This document shows positions 62,728 to 64,000 of a DNA stretch of 64,000 nucleotides, piece after piece. The stretch is from JACPUW01 sp049115495 (GTDB lineage: Bacteria > Bacteroidota > Bacteroidia > CAILMK01 > JACPUW01). The stretch lies in contig JAGDZV010000008.1 of assembly GCA_049115495.1 (NCBI GenBank), positions 62,001 through 126,000 of the forward strand. The letters are read 5' to 3'. The notes below the pieces were generated by a model, which saw only the letters and a program-made list of their open reading frames with translations, made no database searches and was not told the DNA's origin. How positions within the stretch are numbered: position 1 is the stretch's first letter; the number at the start of each line of letters is the position of its first letter. Both the position numbers and the translations under genes were made by a program.

Positions 62728-63743
62728 TCTGTTAAATTCTTTTCCCAATTGTAAGTTGACAGCAGCATTTGATCCAAAGTGTGCTTTGGCTCCCAACCAA
62801 GCTTTTCTTTTATTAAAGATACATCGGCAAAAATAGCCTCAGCATCACCATCTCGGCGTGGTGCAATCTCATGGTTTATATTAATTCCGCTTGCTTTCTC
62901 AAATGACTTTACAATTTCTAATACTGTAAAACCACTTCCGCTCCCCGCATTGTATACTTCAAATTGATTTTCATTTTTACTTGCAAGCAAATACTCCAAT
63001 GCATTAATGTGCGCATGAGCCAAATCAACTACATGTAAATAATCACGCACACAAGTACCATCCTTAGTATTATAATCATTGCCAAAAACTTTTAAAGCTT
63101 TTCGTTTTCCCGTGGCCACTTCAGAAATAATTGGCACCAGATGTACGTGGTGTCCAAGAGGGTCTTCTCCTATTTTGCCAGAATCATGAGCCCCAATCGG
63201 ATTGAAATATCTAAGTGATATTACATTGAAATTATTTCTTGATGTGGCAAAATCTCTCAATATTTCTTCGGCAACTTTTTTGGTATTACCGTACGGACTT
63301 ACAGCTGCCTTTACAGCTTCGTTTTCTCGTATAGGTAATGCATCTGGGTTTCCATAAACCGTGCAAGAAGATGAAAAAACAAATCGTTGATCAGGTTCAT
63401 TACCAAAAACTTCAAGCAGGTTCATCAAACTTGTAAAGTTATTTTGGTAGTATTTCAAAGGGTTAGAAACCGATTCATCAACAAATAAGTGAGCCGCAAA
63501 GTGAATAATTCCATCAAACTTTCCTTCTTTGGCTTTAAGGTCTTTTACCGCTTCAAGACTGCAAAGGTCAAAATTGTAAAAAGCTGGTTTTTTACCCGTT
63601 AACTCAAAAATTCGCTCTTGTACATAAGCTTTTGAATTGCAAAGGTTATCAACTATTACTACATCAAATCCTTTATTCAGCAGCTCTACTGTGGTGTGAG
63701 AGCCTATAAATCCATTTCCTCCTGTTACAAGTATCTTAGGCAA
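62724..63743 (-). CDS. galE: UDP-glucose 4-epimerase
   Basis: 339 residues, standard length. NAD motif GGNGFIGSHTTVELL, FAAHLFVDESVSNPLKYYQNN, SSSCTVYGNP, SPYGNTKKVAEEIL (Tyr-x-x-x-Lys) and RYFNPIGAHDSGKIGEDPLGHHVHLVPII. It interconverts UDP-glucose and UDP-galactose. The stop overlaps the rfbB ATG by 4 bp. Confidence 0.95.
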   Translation of the reverse strand: MPKILVTGGNGFIGSHTTVELLNKGFDVVIVDNLCNSKAYVQERIFELTGKKPAFYNFDLCSLEAVKDLKAKEGKFDGIIHFAAHLFVDESVSNPLKYYQNNFTSLMNLLEVFGNEPDQRFVFSSSCTVYGNPDALPIRENEAVKAAVSPYGNTKKVAEEILRDFATSRNNFNVISLRYFNPIGAHDSGKIGEDPLGHHVHLVPIISEVATGKRKALKVFGNDYNTKDGTCVRDYLHVVDLAHAHINALEYLLASKNENQFEVYNAGSGSGFTVLEIVKSFEKASGININHEIAPRRDGDAEAIFADVSLIKEKLGWEPKHTLDQMLLSTYNWEKNLTE

Positions 63744-63790
63744 GCTTTAGTGTTTAAGTGTTGGCAAATATTGAAAAATAAGGGAGAAAT

Positions 63791-63810
63791 AAAGGGGCCG
63801 AAGCCCCTTT
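63791..63810 (-). terminator. terminator of ugd with UUCG tetraloop
   Basis: AAAGGGGC (63791-63798), CGAA, GCCCCTTT (63803-63810). The minus-strand RNA has GGGGC(UUCG)GCCCC, an ultrastable C-UUCG-G tetraloop hairpin. It lies 16 bp after the ugd stop and 48 bp before the galE start, separating two transcription units. Confidence 0.85.
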
Positions 63811-63825
63811 AAGTTATAATGAATT

Positions 63826-64000
63826 TTAGACTATGACTTTTCTACCTATTGAATGGTATGTAAATCCAAGTGCTTCCATTTCTTCCAAATCATACAGATT
63901 TCTGCCATCAAAAATCACCTTATTGTTAAGCGCTTTAGCTACTTTACCAAATTGAGGCACTCTAAATACAGTCCACTCGGTCATAATGATTAATGCATCT
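63826..64000 (-). CDS. ugd: UDP-glucose 6-dehydrogenase, C-terminal fragment (runs off the window)
   Basis: The last 57 codons are seen, in frame to the TAA at 63826-63828. The text DALIIMTEWTVFRVPQF and KVIFDGRNLYDLEEMEALGFTYHSIGR is the UDP-binding C-terminal domain of UDP-glucose/GDP-mannose dehydrogenases. UDP-glucose is the usual substrate and fits the neighbouring galE. The N-terminus lies beyond position 64000. Confidence 0.88.
   Translation of the reverse strand, partial: DALIIMTEWTVFRVPQFGKVAKALNNKVIFDGRNLYDLEEMEALGFTYHSIGRKVIV

Noticed and set aside
62728..62796. Longer start for rfbB
   Set aside because: The additional 23 residues overlap the galE coding end and precede the conserved MKNILITGGAGFIGSH start.

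Overview
The window looks like a chromosomal segment of a Bacteroidota bacterium. The evidence is low GC with strong A/T codon bias, Bacteroidota-type promoters (TTG/TTTG about 16-21 bp before TAnnTTTG), a type IX secretion sorting domain (49583-51445), lipoproteins, OmpA-like or porin-like beta-barrels, a TPR histidine kinase and family-typical PurM, HppA and DPP4 proteins. A K+-dependent-type membrane pyrophosphatase, a CPA1 antiporter and an SLC13 permease would fit a marine or brackish lifestyle, but that is inference. There is no rRNA, transposase, integrase or phage module. Two runs of N (8637-8668 and 31437-31438) show that this is a draft or metagenome scaffold, and both fall inside tRNA-derived repeats.

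Layout. 1-5.1 kb, minus strand: an ECF sigma factor with a small membrane partner, a nitroreductase, a Tat-exported pirin, an AraC regulator, a lipoprotein alpha/beta hydrolase and an OM-type lipoprotein. 5.3-8.2 kb: an M16 peptidase. 8.2-8.9 kb: an elongator tRNA-Met gene followed downstream by 121-bp tandem units, each a damaged tRNA 3' part plus a terminator. 9-13 kb: alkaline phosphatase, dprA and an SLC13 permease. 13-18 kb: ybaB, an acetyltransferase-like protein, hppA and an OM protein. 18.3-19.9 kb: an AAA/DUF4143 ATPase with a repeated operator-like array upstream. 20-28.5 kb: a BNR/sortilin-like exoprotein, a TSUP permease, hutI, an HDAC-like deacetylase, and a sugar aminotransferase carrying an in-frame palindromic insertion. 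28.6-31.2 kb: purM, a MazG-like protein and era.

31.2-34.3 kb is the most unusual part. A promoter leads into tRNA-fMet sequence that appears as several damaged copies. They enclose a small GIY-YIG nuclease gene and a K+-channel-like gene. The same 16-bp palindrome (TCCGCCAGCTGGCGGA and variants) replaces exactly tRNA positions 38-47 in damaged copies of both tRNA-Met types, at loci 23 kb apart. The GIY-YIG stop codon is itself part of the tRNA remnant.

34.3-48 kb: an OM protein, an HTH regulator, a TPR histidine kinase, a Na+/H+ antiporter, a tRNA Gly-Leu-Gly cluster, an O-antigen-ligase-like protein, a LysM protein, a porin-like protein, TerC, a DUF4105 protein and DPP4. 48-64 kb: glcD, a T9SS exoprotein, rfbC, birA, comF, two lipoproteins, an oxidoreductase, a polyprenyl glycosylphosphotransferase, a nitronate monooxygenase, aroQ, rfbA, rfbB, galE and the end of ugd. 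The last group, with rfbC and the sugar transferase, supplies dTDP- and UDP-sugars for surface polysaccharide; rfbD is not seen here.
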